Origin: Ovis canadensis
Lineage: Eukaryota > Chordata > Mammalia > Artiodactyla > Bovidae
NCBI RefSeq assembly: GCF_042477335.2
Contig: NC_091262.1
Coordinates: 15,148,001 to 15,212,000, forward strand
Length of the DNA: 64,000 nucleotides
Direction of reading: 5' to 3'
Shown: positions 43,801 through 55,800 of the stretch, piece by piece
Layout of the letters: each line of letters starts with the position of its first letter
Numbering within the stretch: position 1 is the first letter of the stretch
Translations under genes and position numbers: made by a program
Notes under the pieces: generated by a model
The model's input: the letters and a program-made list of their open reading frames with translations, nothing else
The model's database searches: none
What the model was told of the DNA's origin: nothing

Positions 43801-46800
43801 AAATACTGCTTATTTATTTTAAAACTTATTTAAAAACTCACAAGACAGCATGGTATTGAAGAAGGGATAGATACAGGTATGGAACATAACAGAAATCTAA
43901 AAATAGACGCACAACAAATAGGAACAACTGATTTTCAACAAAGGTATAAAGTCAATTTAGTGGAGAAAAGACAAGCTGTCTACAAACAGTTCCTGAGTAA
44001 CTGGCCAGCTACATGCAGAAAAACACAGTTTGATGTAAACCTCATACACTATACACAAAATTCTACACAAAACAGATTGTGTCTAAAGGTGAGATGCTAC
44101 ACTATAAACCTTTTAGGAGAAAACAAAGGTGAAAACTCTGTGATAAGGCACATCTTAAGTGTGATACCTACATGATCCATAAAGGCTGGACTTCCTCTTC
44201 CCCTGGAGGAGATGTTCCAAGGAAGAGCCACTCTGGAAGAGTCTGTGGGAAGAGACCCACCCTCTCCATGGGGGGATTTCAGTCAACAGAGGTGAGGGAT
44301 GACAACCCAAGTGGTGCTGGGGCATTAATGAGATAACACGTGCTGTCTTGGGAATGCCAATGCCGAATGGACAGCTGCCCTAGCTCCATGAGAGCTCACG
44401 AGACACTCTGATACTGCTGGCTGGACAGTAGCTCAGGAAAAAGCTGGTTGAACTCTGCATTATGAAGCTCAGACGTGTTCCTGAAAAGTCCCAGCAAATC
44501 CCCTATCTTCCAAGACAATAAGAAACACAACACAGGTATAAACAGAGGTGAAGAACAAAGGCCCACCTCACAGCAAGTGCCAGAAATGGAAGACATTCCT
44601 TCCTGCCCCTCTCTGGGGCTGGGGGGTTTGGGATTGCCTCAGTAAAGCAGCCTCCCTAACATCCACCCACCTGGGATTCGGCATTCAGGGTGATGACTTC
44701 CTCGTCATGGTCCAGAAGTTTGCAGGCGTGAGCGATGTTAACGGCTGTTTCCTGTTTGTCGCCGGTGAGAACCCAAATCTGCAGACCTGCTTGACGCAGT
44801 TTAGCAATGGTTTCGGGGACTCCGTCCTGCAGGCGGTCTTCAATCCCGGTGGCACCTGCTCAAAGGTACCAGTGTAGGTGAGGCCTTGCTTCCGGGCCCC
44901 TGCCCTGACCAGCATGAATACTACACTCCAGCTCAGCACAGGTCCTGGCCCCACCCTGCAGACTGGACCCTGCTGAAGTCCATCTTCTCTGGAAGCACTG
45001 GTGTGATTCCTCATTCAGGATATGGGGGTACCTTCACCAGCTCTCGACTCCATACAATAGGGACAGCTGGGAGCACTAAACATTAATTCTCTGGACATTG
45101 AACAGAACACCTCCAAGGCTTCCTAACATGCAGTGAACTTTTAACTTTACAGATAGCTTGGAAATAAAGTTTGTGGGGAGATGGTGAGAATGACCATACC
45201 CCGAGGGATGAAAAGTTTTCAAGCTTATCCATCCTGCAGAAAGCTTCTGGTAAATGAGCCCACAGTGATGGCTCTCAACAGTGTTTACCATTAGCTGTTG
45301 AAACAGACCACAGAGGCCCATTATTTCTTGAAAGCAACATTATCCTGATGCTTTTTCCACAAATATAAAAATTAAGGAGCAGATTTTTCATGTGCAAGTC
45401 TCAGTATTTTAGGAAAAGTACACCACTTAGTGCAGAAAAGCGTCCTCTAGGCCAGCCTGGTTTTCCTGCTTCCAGCTTGGTGAGATGGCCTCCATCTTTC
45501 TTTTAGAAGTGCAGCATTGCCCGAGGCTTCCTTGTCAGCCTTGCCTTTCTCTTTCATGCATGCTGTTCCCTGTGCTGGGATGCTGCTATGGACTAAAATG
45601 TTTGTGTCCCTCCTAAAAGTCCATAGTCCATTGGTGCCCTAATCCCCAGGGTAATGGCATTAGCAGCTGGGGCCTTTGGGAGGCAATTAGGTCATGAGAG
45701 TGAGCTCTCGTGAATGGGATTAGTGCCTTTATATTAAAAGATATGAGAGAGCTGACTTTTATGCATAAAAGGCAGCCCTGTATGAGTCTAACAGTTTCTG
45801 ACTGTTCCTGGGATGGAGAGACCATTTTAAGCATCAGTTGTTGAGAAACCTTGCTTCTTATCACTATTTTTGGTAGGAAAGCAGGATTTTAGGGGAGGAA
45901 AGTCTTACGTGGTACCCAGAAGGGTGGCACAGGGAATGACCCAAAAACTGACCAGAGAGGAGAATGTTCAATGGAGCTGCCCCACCCGGGGGGTGTGCTA
46001 GAGTCAGACCAGCTGTTTTGTTGTTTAGTCACTGAGTCATGTCTGACTCTGCTGCAGCCCTCTGGACTGTAGCCCGCCAGGCTCCTCTGTCCGTGGGATT
46101 TCCCAGGCAAGAATACTGGAGTGGGTTGTCACTTCCTTCTCCAGGCGATCTTCTAGACCCACGGATCCAACCGAGGTCTCCTGCTTTGCAGGTGGATTTT
46201 TTATTGCTGGGCTACAAGGGAAGCCCAGTGTCAAGCCAGGGGGGTACTTAATGAAGACCAGTGTGGGCAGAGCTGCTGTGGACTACAGCCAGGGTACCTC
46301 TCTGCCTGGGATGCTGCAAACTCCACCCCGCCCTACAGGACACCAGCTGGCTTGAGAACATAATTACCCAACAAATGCAGATTCGTCTCCAGGCGAATGG
46401 CGGACTGAAAGAGGAGCTCCTCCCGGTTGTCCACGGCAGATTCTGCTTCCAAGTGGCTCTGTAGCCAACAGGCATACTCTTCCTTACTCAGAACCTGGGT
46501 GAGACCCACTGATGAGCTCATGGGCTGCGCCCCGCTGTGGGGCTCTGCCCCTCCGTGGAGCTGCCTACTCACCCTCTTGGCAATGCATAAGGTGCGCAGG
46601 CCCTCCACTGCATACAAGTTGAGGTAATTCTGGGTCTTGCTGCGGATCTTCATTTGATGCCTTCCTCTGGCGTCATCTAAGTTGGAAATGGGAGAAGGAA
46701 AAAAAAAATGAGTGAGAACAACAGAGCCCAGTGGAATGCCCTGGTTCCCTCAGACTCCGGGCCTGTTGAAATCAGTCTGCAGTGATGGTCACTGCTGAGA

Positions 46801-49800
46801 TTTCCACAGCTGAGAGCTCAGCACCATCAGGGTCTAGTTGGGAACTTTCCCCATCCAAGGAGAAAAAAGAGCTGCATTTGTATTCTTGCTGGAGAATCCC
46901 ACAAACAGAGGAGACTGGTGGGCTACCATCCATGGGGCCGCAAAGAGTTGGACAGGACTGAACGACTAATACAACACAACAGCAACACAAAGTGCCCATG
47001 CTCAGAGAGAAAGCTGGTTTCCAGGGGCTGGGGGAGGAGGGGAGGAAGGAGCGATACAGAGTTTCAGTTTTGCAAGATGGAAATTCCTGGAGATCTGCTG
47101 CACACCAATGCAAATATTACTCAACACTACTGAACCGTACACTCAAAACTGGTTAAGAAGGTAAACTAATGTTATGTTGTTTTCTTTAACCATAATTTTG
47201 AAAAAGGTATGAAATTAGCTATCAGCTAGTAAGAGATTTCCAAACATTCACCCTTTCCTGTTTTCTGTAGATCCAGGTGCAGAACAGACCTGTCTGTTTA
47301 TTACCAGATAGCAGAAGTGCTAACCCTGAGCCTTACCACTGTGGAATCTATGGCAAAGTGACATATACCTTCTTAACTCCAATGTGTTCTCAGGTTAATA
47401 ACTGTTAGTGAGAAGTCAGAGGACGCTTTAGTTTTTGTGTGATAAAAGTATGAGTGTGTTTCGGAGTCAGTGGCCCTCCCCATTCTGTCTCACTGTAGCT
47501 GGCTGCAATTGGAATGCTGGCCAGAATTTTGTTCCAATTAATTAGGCAGGAATATCACAGGAGCGACCTTTCATTACAATTTACTCCAACAACCTCCAGT
47601 AAGAGGTGCCCAGAAAACATATGCACCACTAGATTTAGCAAGCATCTGTTTTACTACTTGTCAATAGTATATACGTTCAATACAGAACTTAAAGTTAGAC
47701 ATTATTTTAAAAAGAACCTTGTCAGACTTCTGGTTCAAGATGGCAGAGGAGAAGGATGTGTGCTCATCTCCTCCTGTGAGAGCACCCAAACTGCAACTAG
47801 CTGTTGAACAACCATTGACAGGAGGATGCTGGAACCTGCTGAAAAAAAGATACCCCAAAGACAAGAAGCTGAAGTGAGATGGGAGGAGGGGCACAATCAC
47901 AATAAAATCAAATCCCATACCTGCCATATGGGTGACTCACAAACTAGAGAACAATAACATCACAGAAGTTCTCTCACTGCTGTGAAGGTTCTGAACCTCA
48001 CAGCAGGTTTCCTAGCCTGGGGATCGGACAAAGGGACTGGGGATCCCCATGGAATCTGACCTTGGAGGCCAGTGGGATTTGACTATAGGACTTGCACAGG
48101 ACTCGGGGAAAAAGAGACTCCAGTCTTAGAGGGCACAAGCAGAATCTTGCATGCACCAAGACACAGGGGAAAGGAGCAGTGACCCCAAAGGGGACTGAAC
48201 CAAAGCTACCTGCTCGTGTTGGAGGGTCTCCTGTGGAGGCATGAGTCAGCAGGGGCTCCCCACAGGGCTGGGGGCACTAGCAGCATCAGCCCAGGAAGGG
48301 CCCCCTGGGCGTAAACCCTCTTGGAGTTCTCCATTAACCCTACCATGGAGCCCGTAAAGAGGGCTGGGTTACCTCAGGCCAAACAACTACCATAGTGAAA
48401 CTCCACCCATCAGCAGATAATTGGATTGCAGCTTAGAGCAAGGCCCTGCCCACCAGAGCAAGACCCAGTTTTTCCCACCACCAGTCCCTCCCATCAGGAA
48501 GCTTACACAAGTCTCAGCCTCCTCCATCAGAGGGCAGACAGAAGAAGTAAGAAGCACAGAACCACAGTAACTGAAACAAAAACCACATCACAGAAAGCTA
48601 ATCAGCATGGAAAAGCAGAGAGTTATATCCCAGATGAAGGGACAAGATAAACCCCAGAAAAACAACTAAATAAAGTGGAGATAGGCAACCTTCCAGAAAA
48701 AGAATTCAGAGTAATGATAGTGAAGATGATGCAGGATCTCAGGAAAACAATGGAGGCAAAGATCGAGCAGATGGAAGAAATGTTTACCAAATACTTAGAA
48801 GAACTAAAGAACATATAAATAGGGACGAATAATACACTAGAAGCAATCAAGAGCAGAATAAGAGGCAGAAGAATGGGAAAATGACCTGGAGGACTGAATT
48901 GTGGAAATCACTGTCACAGAACAGAATATAGAAAAAAGAATGAAACAAAAATGTGGACCGCCTAAGAGACCTCTGGGACAGCATTAAATGTGCCAACACT
49001 TGCAGTATAGGGGTCCCAGGAGAAGAGGAAAAGGACCTGAGAAAATACTTGAAGAGGTAATAGCTGAAAATGTCCGTGACATGGGAAAGGAAACAAGTCA
49101 ACCAAGTCCAGGAAGCACAGAGAGTCCCAGGCAGGATGAACCCAAGGATGAACACACCAAGTCACACAGTAACCAAACTGACAAAAATTAAAGACAAATA
49201 CAAAATATTAAATGCAATAGGGGAGAAATGACAAATAATGTACAAGGAAACTCCCATCAAGATACCAGCTGATTTCTGAACAGAAACTCTACAAGCCAGA
49301 AGGGAATGGCATGATATATTTAAAGTGATGAAAGGGAAGAACCTACAACCAAGAATACTCTACCCAGCAAGACTCTTGTTCAGATTTGATGGAGAAACTG
49401 AAAACTTTCCAGACAAGCAAAAGTTAAGAGAATTTAGCACCAGCTTTATAACAAATGATAAAGGAACTTTTCTAGACAGGAAACACAATACATGGAAAAG
49501 ATCTACACAAAATAAACCCCCAAAACAGTTAAGAAAATGCTAATAAGATTACACATATTAAATTAAATTATTAAAATTAAATTAAACTAAATATCTTAAA
49601 TGTAATGGATTAAAGGTACCAACCAAAAGACACAGACTGGCTGGGAGGATGAAAACTTATATGTACATGCATGCACTTATCACATCACTCTGTTTGATCC
49701 CCCAAACTGTATATAATTATTTTATATTGTTAAGTTAATCAGTTTATATTGTTAAGTCAATCATTTCAATAAATATATATATAAGAAAAAATTAAAATGA

Positions 49801-52800
49801 AACAAAAATTTTTTGTCTGGCTATTGATTGTGATAAATGATAAACATCTTTCACTATTGTGATCAAGTAATTATCTCACTTTACACCACTATATCATAAT
49901 TGGTCAACAGAAAAATAATAGAACTCTACATCACCAAAATTATCATTTAACAGAAAAACATGTAATCACTCTTTAAAATCCAGATGCATATCAGAATTAT
50001 CTGAAGATTTTTCAAAAAATACAAATGGTCAGGTATTGCTTTTTTTTCACTCCAGAGCTCCAGATATGTTACCAGTGAGCAGTCATGTTTAAAAACAACT
50101 CGGCTATACGATGATAGTTCACTTTTATCCAGTTTGTCTTACTTTTTCTATTTCATATTCAGCGCTCTCATTTCATTTAGTGTATGTTTTCCAATTTCTC
50201 CATCTCTTCTTCTGTGTGTTCTTTTCAAGCCTTTATCAAGCATAGTAGAAAAGCTTTTGTATACATGTATATACATATAATATGTATAATATACATATTT
50301 TAGAAAACTTCAAATTTTTGACTAAAAAGTGTACGATATTTTGATTCCATTTGTTTGACTTAGTATGAATAGAATGCTGCTAAGTTGTTTCAGTCATGTC
50401 CAACTCTGTGCGACCCCATAGACAGCAGCCCACTAGGCTCCGCCGTCCCTGGGATTCTCCAGGCAAGAACACTGGAGTGGGTTGCCATTTCCTTCTCCAA
50501 TGCATGAAAGTGAAAGTGAAGTCACTGAGTCGTGTCCAACTCTCAGTGACCCCATGGACTGTAGCCTACCAGGCTCCTCCGTCCATGGGATTTTCCAGGC
50601 AAGAGTACTGGAGTGGGGTGCCATTGCCTTCTCCGGTAGATTTTTTTAATTTTAAAAAATAGATATGCAACAAGCAACAAAGGTTTACTCTATAGCACAG
50701 AGAACTATAGTCAATATCTTATAATAACCTATAATGGAAAATAATTTCAAAGACAATATATGTGTATATGTATAAGTGAATCACCTTGCTGTGCACTTGA
50801 AACACTGTAATTCAACTATATTTCAATAAATATATATATTAAGAAAAAATTAATATAAAAAAATAAAAATAAACTCATCATAGTTTTGGCTATTTTAATA
50901 TCACGTGTTGAAATGAGAATTTCACATAACAAAACCTCATAAAGAGTAATCAATTTATAACATAGAAAAAAAATTTTATCATCCTAAAAACACAAGGTGT
51001 TTACTTATATACGGAAATCCTTTTGAATTTCTGAAAGTCAGACGTTTTACATAAAGCCTTGATAATAGAGAAAGCATATACAGAACATTTTAAAGAAAAT
51101 GCTTTAAGTGTCTTAAACTTAAAGTTCTTTCATGCTCTATTTACAGATATATTTCTCAAAAGACTAGTAATATAATAGTCTATGGTATAATCTAGAGTAT
51201 TTTTTTGCAGTGTTTGTACACTGATTCACAGAATACAATAATGTTTTCCACAATGAAAAATATTATTTGACTTGCCTTTAAAACTACCTGAACTTTATTT
51301 TGTTTCATTAGTTGAGGATCTGTGCAAGGCAGATCAACATAAATGTCCTAATTTATACAGTGATTTAGAAGACTTTTGCTGTAATAATGACAGAAACTTG
51401 TCAGATAGGTAAAACCTACATATGTAGAAACCTAGTATGTAGAACTAGATAATTCTACACTCTGAGGAACCCATGCCATGGTTGCCCTTGCTTGTAAATA
51501 CGTGGCATGTTTCTAACTGCCTATAAGCTTGTGTTCAAACTCAGTACTGCATTTACCGCTGCATTTGTTTCATTAGTAGGCTAGTTACCTGACCTCTAAG
51601 ATAATGTTGGATGAATACACTTAACACTACTGGCAAAAAAAAAAAAGAAAAGAAATCTAGGACTTCCCTGGCAGTTTGGTGGCTGAGAATCTGCCTGCCT
51701 GGGGCAAGCTGACTACGAGCCCACTCAGCTCTCTGATATAGGACCTGGGAGAAACACTCTTAACCTTCTAGATCGGTGCTCTCCATGGAGAAGACAGTCC
51801 CCTTAACAGACCAAAGACTGGTCCCTTGGTTGGGGGGAATCATATTACAAATAAAGCACAGATATATGTATGTTACATAAATAAATACATAACATATCCA
51901 TGGCATTTTAATGGATAGTTAGGAAAAAAATATCTAAAAAGACTCCTTAAGGGGGCAATAATGAAAAAAGAGTGAAGAAAGGAAAACACTGCCCTACATT
52001 GCTTTGCTTAGGAATATAAACTTCCTGGAAAGATGACATTGAATGTCATGTTAATCTTGAATAACTACTGTTATTTACTCCTGTAAACTCCATTCACTCC
52101 TATTATTGTGATAGTATTATTCCAGATTCTGACTATAATTTGAACAAAGACATGTCTAACCGAGAGGCTCTGGAATTAACACTAACAAAGTGCTTCAGCT
52201 GTCCAAAGGGCGAGCGGAAGCTTGCACACCAGGGAAGGAGCAGGGGCTGTGATGCTGCTGTTAGCTACAGTGGTCCAAACAAAACTAGAGTGAGAGAAGG
52301 CAGGGTGGGCACTGGGGACGCAGGATGCCCTGGACAGGGGTGAGGTCACACACCACACTGACATGTTTCTGTGCAGGCTGAGCGCCCCCCAGCCCAGCAG
52401 GGAGCAGTGGTGACTGCCGCACCTTGCCCATCCCTCCTCTACACCTGCCCTTGGAGGAGGGTGGAGTCATCACAACATCTCCATACAAAGTGACACCTGG
52501 ACTGAACCTCAGTAAGTGAATCTTAAGAAGAAGAAACCAGCGAGAAGGGAAGGGATCCAGCTTATACTTTATACCTGGAACGCACCACGTACTGTGCTGG
52601 AGCCCGGACAGGGGTTCCTGGGAGGTCAGCATTCTGATTTCCTTTGTACAGTTGGGGAAAGAGGCACAGAGAGAGTAACATGTCCAGGTCACCCCCGCCC
52701 ATAATGTAGACTTGGGATTTGAACAGAAATCTGTAGGTAACGGGTGGGTGGAGTCCCTGCTTGCTACCCGATCCCACACAACGTACTGCCAGGGCAGGTG

Positions 52801-55800
52801 AGATGCAGCCACATCCTGCGAATATGGCACAGGGCCCATCCACAGTCAGCTGAGCCTCCGTGTGCCTTTTACGTAAAAGTGCTGTGAGCTCTCTGAAGAA
52901 GGTATTGGACACTCACATGGCCCTCTCACTATATTGCTTGCATAAAGTAGAGCAGCCTGGCCATATACAGGACTGCTCTGCTCCATACCCTGCCCACCCC
53001 ACTCCCACAGTGAACGCTGAATGATTTATGCACAATGTCAAGGTGTCACTGCTAACTTCAGGACCACCTCAGAGCCATCCCTTTTCTTGAAAAACCACTG
53101 GGGGCTCTGAACATCCCGAATCTTAAATTGCCTGGCATTTGTATGTAGCTATGACCTATCCAAACCTATGTGAAGGGCACGCTGCTTGGAAATTCCCAGA
53201 GGAATTGGCAGAGATCCATAGAAACTGCTTATTTTTCAGGTGCCCCCTTCAATGTCATGGTTTGGGCACCACCATGATTTGACCTGTTTGCTCCATAGTA
53301 CAGTGTATGGAAGGCTCTGTTTCTCACCGGAGGCTGGTGCAAACAGGAAGGCTACACTGGGGCTGCAGGACCACGTGGAGAGGTCTGGGAAGCTCCTCTT
53401 CAAGTCATCTACTAAACAAAGTTCCACCTTCTATAACAGTGGCTTCTGAACTACTCTTTTTCAACCTCAGTGTTACATGGAAGTCTAGTGTTGCAGGGAA
53501 AAGTCAATTCTAACTTCATGTTGGCACTACTTCTTTGACTTGCTTTTTGTTGCTTTTGCTGTTAAAATCATACATAATGGCCTGCCTCCAGAGGACCCTG
53601 CCCCTCTGCCTGACTGGTAAACTAAAGTGTCTTTGTTCAGCTCAAGAGAGATCATCTGACCCTGCCCACCAGTGAATGGACGCAAGGAAGACGAGATTAA
53701 CACATCCCTTCCCAGATACTGGCCATTCTCAGAGACTTTTTGCAAGACTAATGGCCCTTTATACTTCACTTCTTCTCCTCTCTCTCTATTCTGCCTTTGG
53801 ACTTTAGTTCCTTACTGCTTCTCTCTGGTTCTATAGAAGAACCTGGAATCCAGGCCCCAACAACATGGTTATTTTGAGACATTAATCTGCCCTCTTCTCG
53901 GTCTGCCAGCTTTCTGAATAAAGTCATACTCCTTGCCTCAACATGTCCTCTCTTGCATTCACTGGCCTGTCATGCAGCGAGCAGAGCGAGCTTGGACTCA
54001 GTCAAACTAGTGCAAAAGAAGCCAAGATGGGACTTACTGGCCCAAGTCTTCCAGCGGCCAGTAGCCCCACTGCGGGCTGAAGTCACTCCGCAGATGGCTA
54101 AAAGTCATGGCCAGGGCCTCACAGATGCCCCAGGTCCAGGCAAGGAGAAGCAGAAAGGAGCCTTTGAGGGCTTCTAGTGTAAACACTCTTAATCTTCATC
54201 CCCAGAATCAGACCTGATGCAGGGCCTCACCCACATGAATTTCAGGCCTCAGAGAAGTTCTGAGGCAAGTTCAGGTTCCAAAGCTCCCCATCTGCTGGAT
54301 CCTCCCCCACCCTCCATTCTAGCCCAAACCCTTGAGAGCAGGAAAAGGCCACCCAGAGAGGCGAAGCTCCGCTGTGTGGAAGGGCTGGTTCTGTAGCAGG
54401 GAGCTGCCCACGGGGTGCAGGTACCTGTGGAGCAAGGCAGCAAGAGGTCCATGACCACTGAGTCAGCACCCTTGGTGTACACGTTGATCTCGTCCGTGAG
54501 GGGGTGCCTGATCACCACCGACATCCTCTTCCGGATGGAGTCGAAGCCCAGCGTGTGCAGGAGCTCGAAGGTGAGCCTGCCTAGGTGGGGCAGCTCCACC
54601 GACACCTGGTCGTGCAGCCGGCCCACGAGGGCGCAGCTGTAGGCACGGGCGGCGTGCACGAGCGCCGCCTCATCGGGACTCTCGGCCTCGTAGCGCAGCT
54701 CCGCGCTGGGCTCCGGCCCCGTGGCGGATCGCTCTGCGGCCCAGCCGTCCGCCGCGCTGCTGTAGCCGTTGCTGGCGAGGCGCGGGGTTCCGGCGCCCAG
54801 CCGCTCCTCCAGCCTGAGCAGCGTGCCGTCGTTGGCCAGCGTGGACAGAAGGCTCGCCTTGGGTGTGGACTTGGCGGCCACACTCGCGCTCCCGACGCTA
54901 CTGCTGCCCAAAGTCAGGCGACTGGGCGTGAACCTCCGAAGGAAATCTTCGATGGTCTTCACTGGGGACTTGAGCTCAAAGCGCACCCTCACCTGGCAGG
55001 GCAACAATCAGAAGGTAGGTGAGGCATCCCCCCAGAGGCCTCACTCCAGCCCCCACAGGGCTGCCCTCCACTTCCCCAGGGGGTGCTGAACGTGGATTTT
55101 CCATTTCCCTCTAAAAACTGCAACCAGAGCCAGCATGTCTTCCTTGAGAGCACCTCTTGGCTCTCCATGGCACCTCAACACAGGTGCTGCCACATGCATT
55201 CTTTCAGAATGTGACTGACTGTAGCAGAGGCACTGGGCGGCCGTGATGCCCGAGACTAAACTTTGGAAATGTCCCCTCATGACAGTTCCCTTGCTTTTCA
55301 GAAACTTCCCAGAAGTGGGCCTCCCACTGCCTGGAATGGACCCTGCCTTTTTTTTTTTTTTCCCCAATTAAAAAAATCATGTAACAAAATTTACACATTC
55401 TTTTGGAATTACATCCATAAAAAATTTAAGTTTACACAAAATTTCCCAAACCCCAAAGAATCTTTCCTAGAGACATAGTCACATGCAGCCTGAGGAGTCT
55501 GCTTCCCGCATGGAGCTCATGCATATGTGACTTGGGCACAACGCTGTTCAGTCATATTGCAGCTTCTCTTACTTATTTGGTAACTGCAACAACACCTGGG
55601 CCAGTCGAGTGGGGTCTAGCCTAGGAACCAGATGCCTTCTAAGCACAGTGCTCCAGAGGAGCTGAGGAGGGTGGCGGAAGGGCCCCGGGGGATGCAGACG
55701 CTGCTGAGAGCTGAGCTCCAGCAGGAAGCCACCCCGTCCAGGGCTGGCGGCACAAGCTTGTGGTCTCTCAGTGGCAGAGCCCGTTTGCTTGAGACCCACT

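Larger units (their letters stand above)
33736..44670 (-). other. ATP10A: ATP10A intron F-G, repeat-rich
   Basis: 10.9 kb, the largest intron seen. 33736-35450 is mostly unique. From 35457 to 44170 it is almost continuous SINE, L1 and BovB sequence, listed separately. 44180-44670 is unique. Confidence 0.85.
44856..46367 (-). other. ATP10A: ATP10A intron E-F
   Basis: 1,512 bp. Includes an old mammalian repeat at about 45590-45800 that I can recognise as interspersed (cctaatccccagggtaatgg, ggcctttgggaggcaattag) but not name, and a Bov-tA at 46018-46228. Confidence 0.8.
46677..54424 (-). other. ATP10A: ATP10A intron C-D, repeat-rich
   Basis: 7,748 bp, GT-AG. Contains SINE, L1, CHR and LTR pieces listed separately. 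47215-47715, 50880-51650, 51860-52560 and 52740-53515 show nothing I can name; 54005-54424 is unique. Confidence 0.85.

Noticed and set aside
53485..54010. CTAG as a target duplication around the LTR candidate
   Set aside because: The element's end next to the second CTAG does not finish in CA, so the boundaries do not fit an LTR insertion.
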